Below, piece after piece: positions 63,819 through 64,000 of a stretch of DNA of 64,000 nt. A model generated the notes under the pieces. The model was not told the origin of the DNA, ran no database searches, and was given only the letters and a program-made list of their open reading frames with translations. Both the position numbers and the translations under genes were made by a program. Positions within the stretch are counted from its first letter, which is position 1; each line of letters opens with the position of its first letter. This stretch comes from Bacillus sp. FJAT-42315 (GTDB taxonomy: Bacteria > Bacillota > Bacilli > Bacillales > Domibacillaceae), in the NCBI RefSeq assembly GCF_002797375.1, contig NZ_KZ454941.1, forward strand, positions 1,175,470-1,239,469. Reading direction: 5' to 3'.

Positions 63819-64000
63819 ATGAGAAAGACAAAGATTGTGTGTACGATTGGTCCGGCAAGTGAAAGCTTAGACATGTTGACAAGTTTAATGGAAGCAGGGA
63901 TGAATGTCGCTCGGTTAAATTTCTCTCACGGAAATCATGAGGAGCACGCGTTACGTATTCAAACGATTCGAAAAGCGGCAGAGATGACTGGGAAGTCCAT
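63819..64000 (+). CDS. pyk: Pyruvate kinase, 5' part
   Basis: The first 60 codons are visible, cut by the window end. The sequence [19 protein letters not shown] and [20 protein letters not shown] is the conserved pyruvate kinase start. TAGGAGG precedes the ATG. It is the second gene of the pfkA-pyk operon. Confidence 0.95.
   Translation, partial: MRKTKIVCTIGPASESLDMLTSLMEAGMNVARLNFSHGNHEEHALRIQTIRKAAEMTGKS

Overview
The window looks like a chromosomal segment of a low-GC, endospore-forming Bacillaceae species. Gene content and order follow the sftA(ytpS)-to-pyk stretch of the Bacillus subtilis chromosome, and sporulation genes (gerW/ytfJ, ytrH, ytrI, a Spo0E-like gene) are present. MotPS stators, a class IV polyhydroxyalkanoate (PHA) cluster and an SLH-domain surface protein separate it from B. 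subtilis itself. I cannot name the species from sequence alone.

Layout. 1-3.8 kb: end of sftA, a nicotinate phosphoribosyltransferase, murC. 3.8-6 kb: an intergenic repeat region, then ytxG-ytxH-ytxJ behind a candidate sigma-B promoter. 6-12.2 kb: an FtsA/PilM-like ATPase, aroA, ccpA, motP, motS. 12.2-16.6 kb: acuCBA divergent from acsA with a candidate cre site between them, i.e. acetate activation and its post-translational control. 16.7-20.6 kb: T-box tyrS, a small accessory patch (Spo0E-like gene and an orphan gene), then rpsD with a long leader. 20.7-32.2 kb: a GGDEF protein, hisJ, ezrA, a branched-chain amino-acid carrier, nifZ-thiI, an acyl-CoA synthetase and a RarD transporter. 32.2-36.7 kb: sppA-yteJ, ytfI-ytfJ behind a candidate sigma-F promoter, tpx, ytxK. 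36.8-40.6 kb: PHA cluster phaC-phaB-phaR (minus strand) divergent from phaQ and phaP. 40.7-47.9 kb: EcsC-family gene, argGH, SLH protein, a 32-codon membrane peptide, universal stress protein. 47.9-57.2 kb: M24 peptidase, ytkL, ytoI, ytpI, nrnA, ytrI-ytrH (candidate sigma-E promoter), dnaE. 57.2-64 kb: ytsJ, a FadR-type regulator, accD-accA, an IS1182-like element, pfkA and the start of pyk.

How it fits together. Acetyl-CoA is the common currency. AcsA makes it and AcuABC adjust AcsA; PHA synthesis and AccDA consume it; malic enzyme, Pfk and Pyk supply pyruvate and NADPH; CcpA is encoded here and candidate cre sites lie upstream of acsA/acuA and pfkA. A GGTC-N-GACC palindrome lies upstream of both ytsJ and pfkA, and a FadR-type regulator lies in the ytsJ-accDA run. 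A small carbon-flux regulon is therefore a testable idea.

The most unusual feature is a ~150-bp structured repeat present three times (about 5.9, 25.4 and 49.9 kb). It has TTTAT-like borders, three conserved stems and compensatory base changes. Two copies end exactly at the stop codon of a neighbouring gene. It resembles in size and borders the bcr1 element described in the B. cereus group and looks like a small non-autonomous mobile element.
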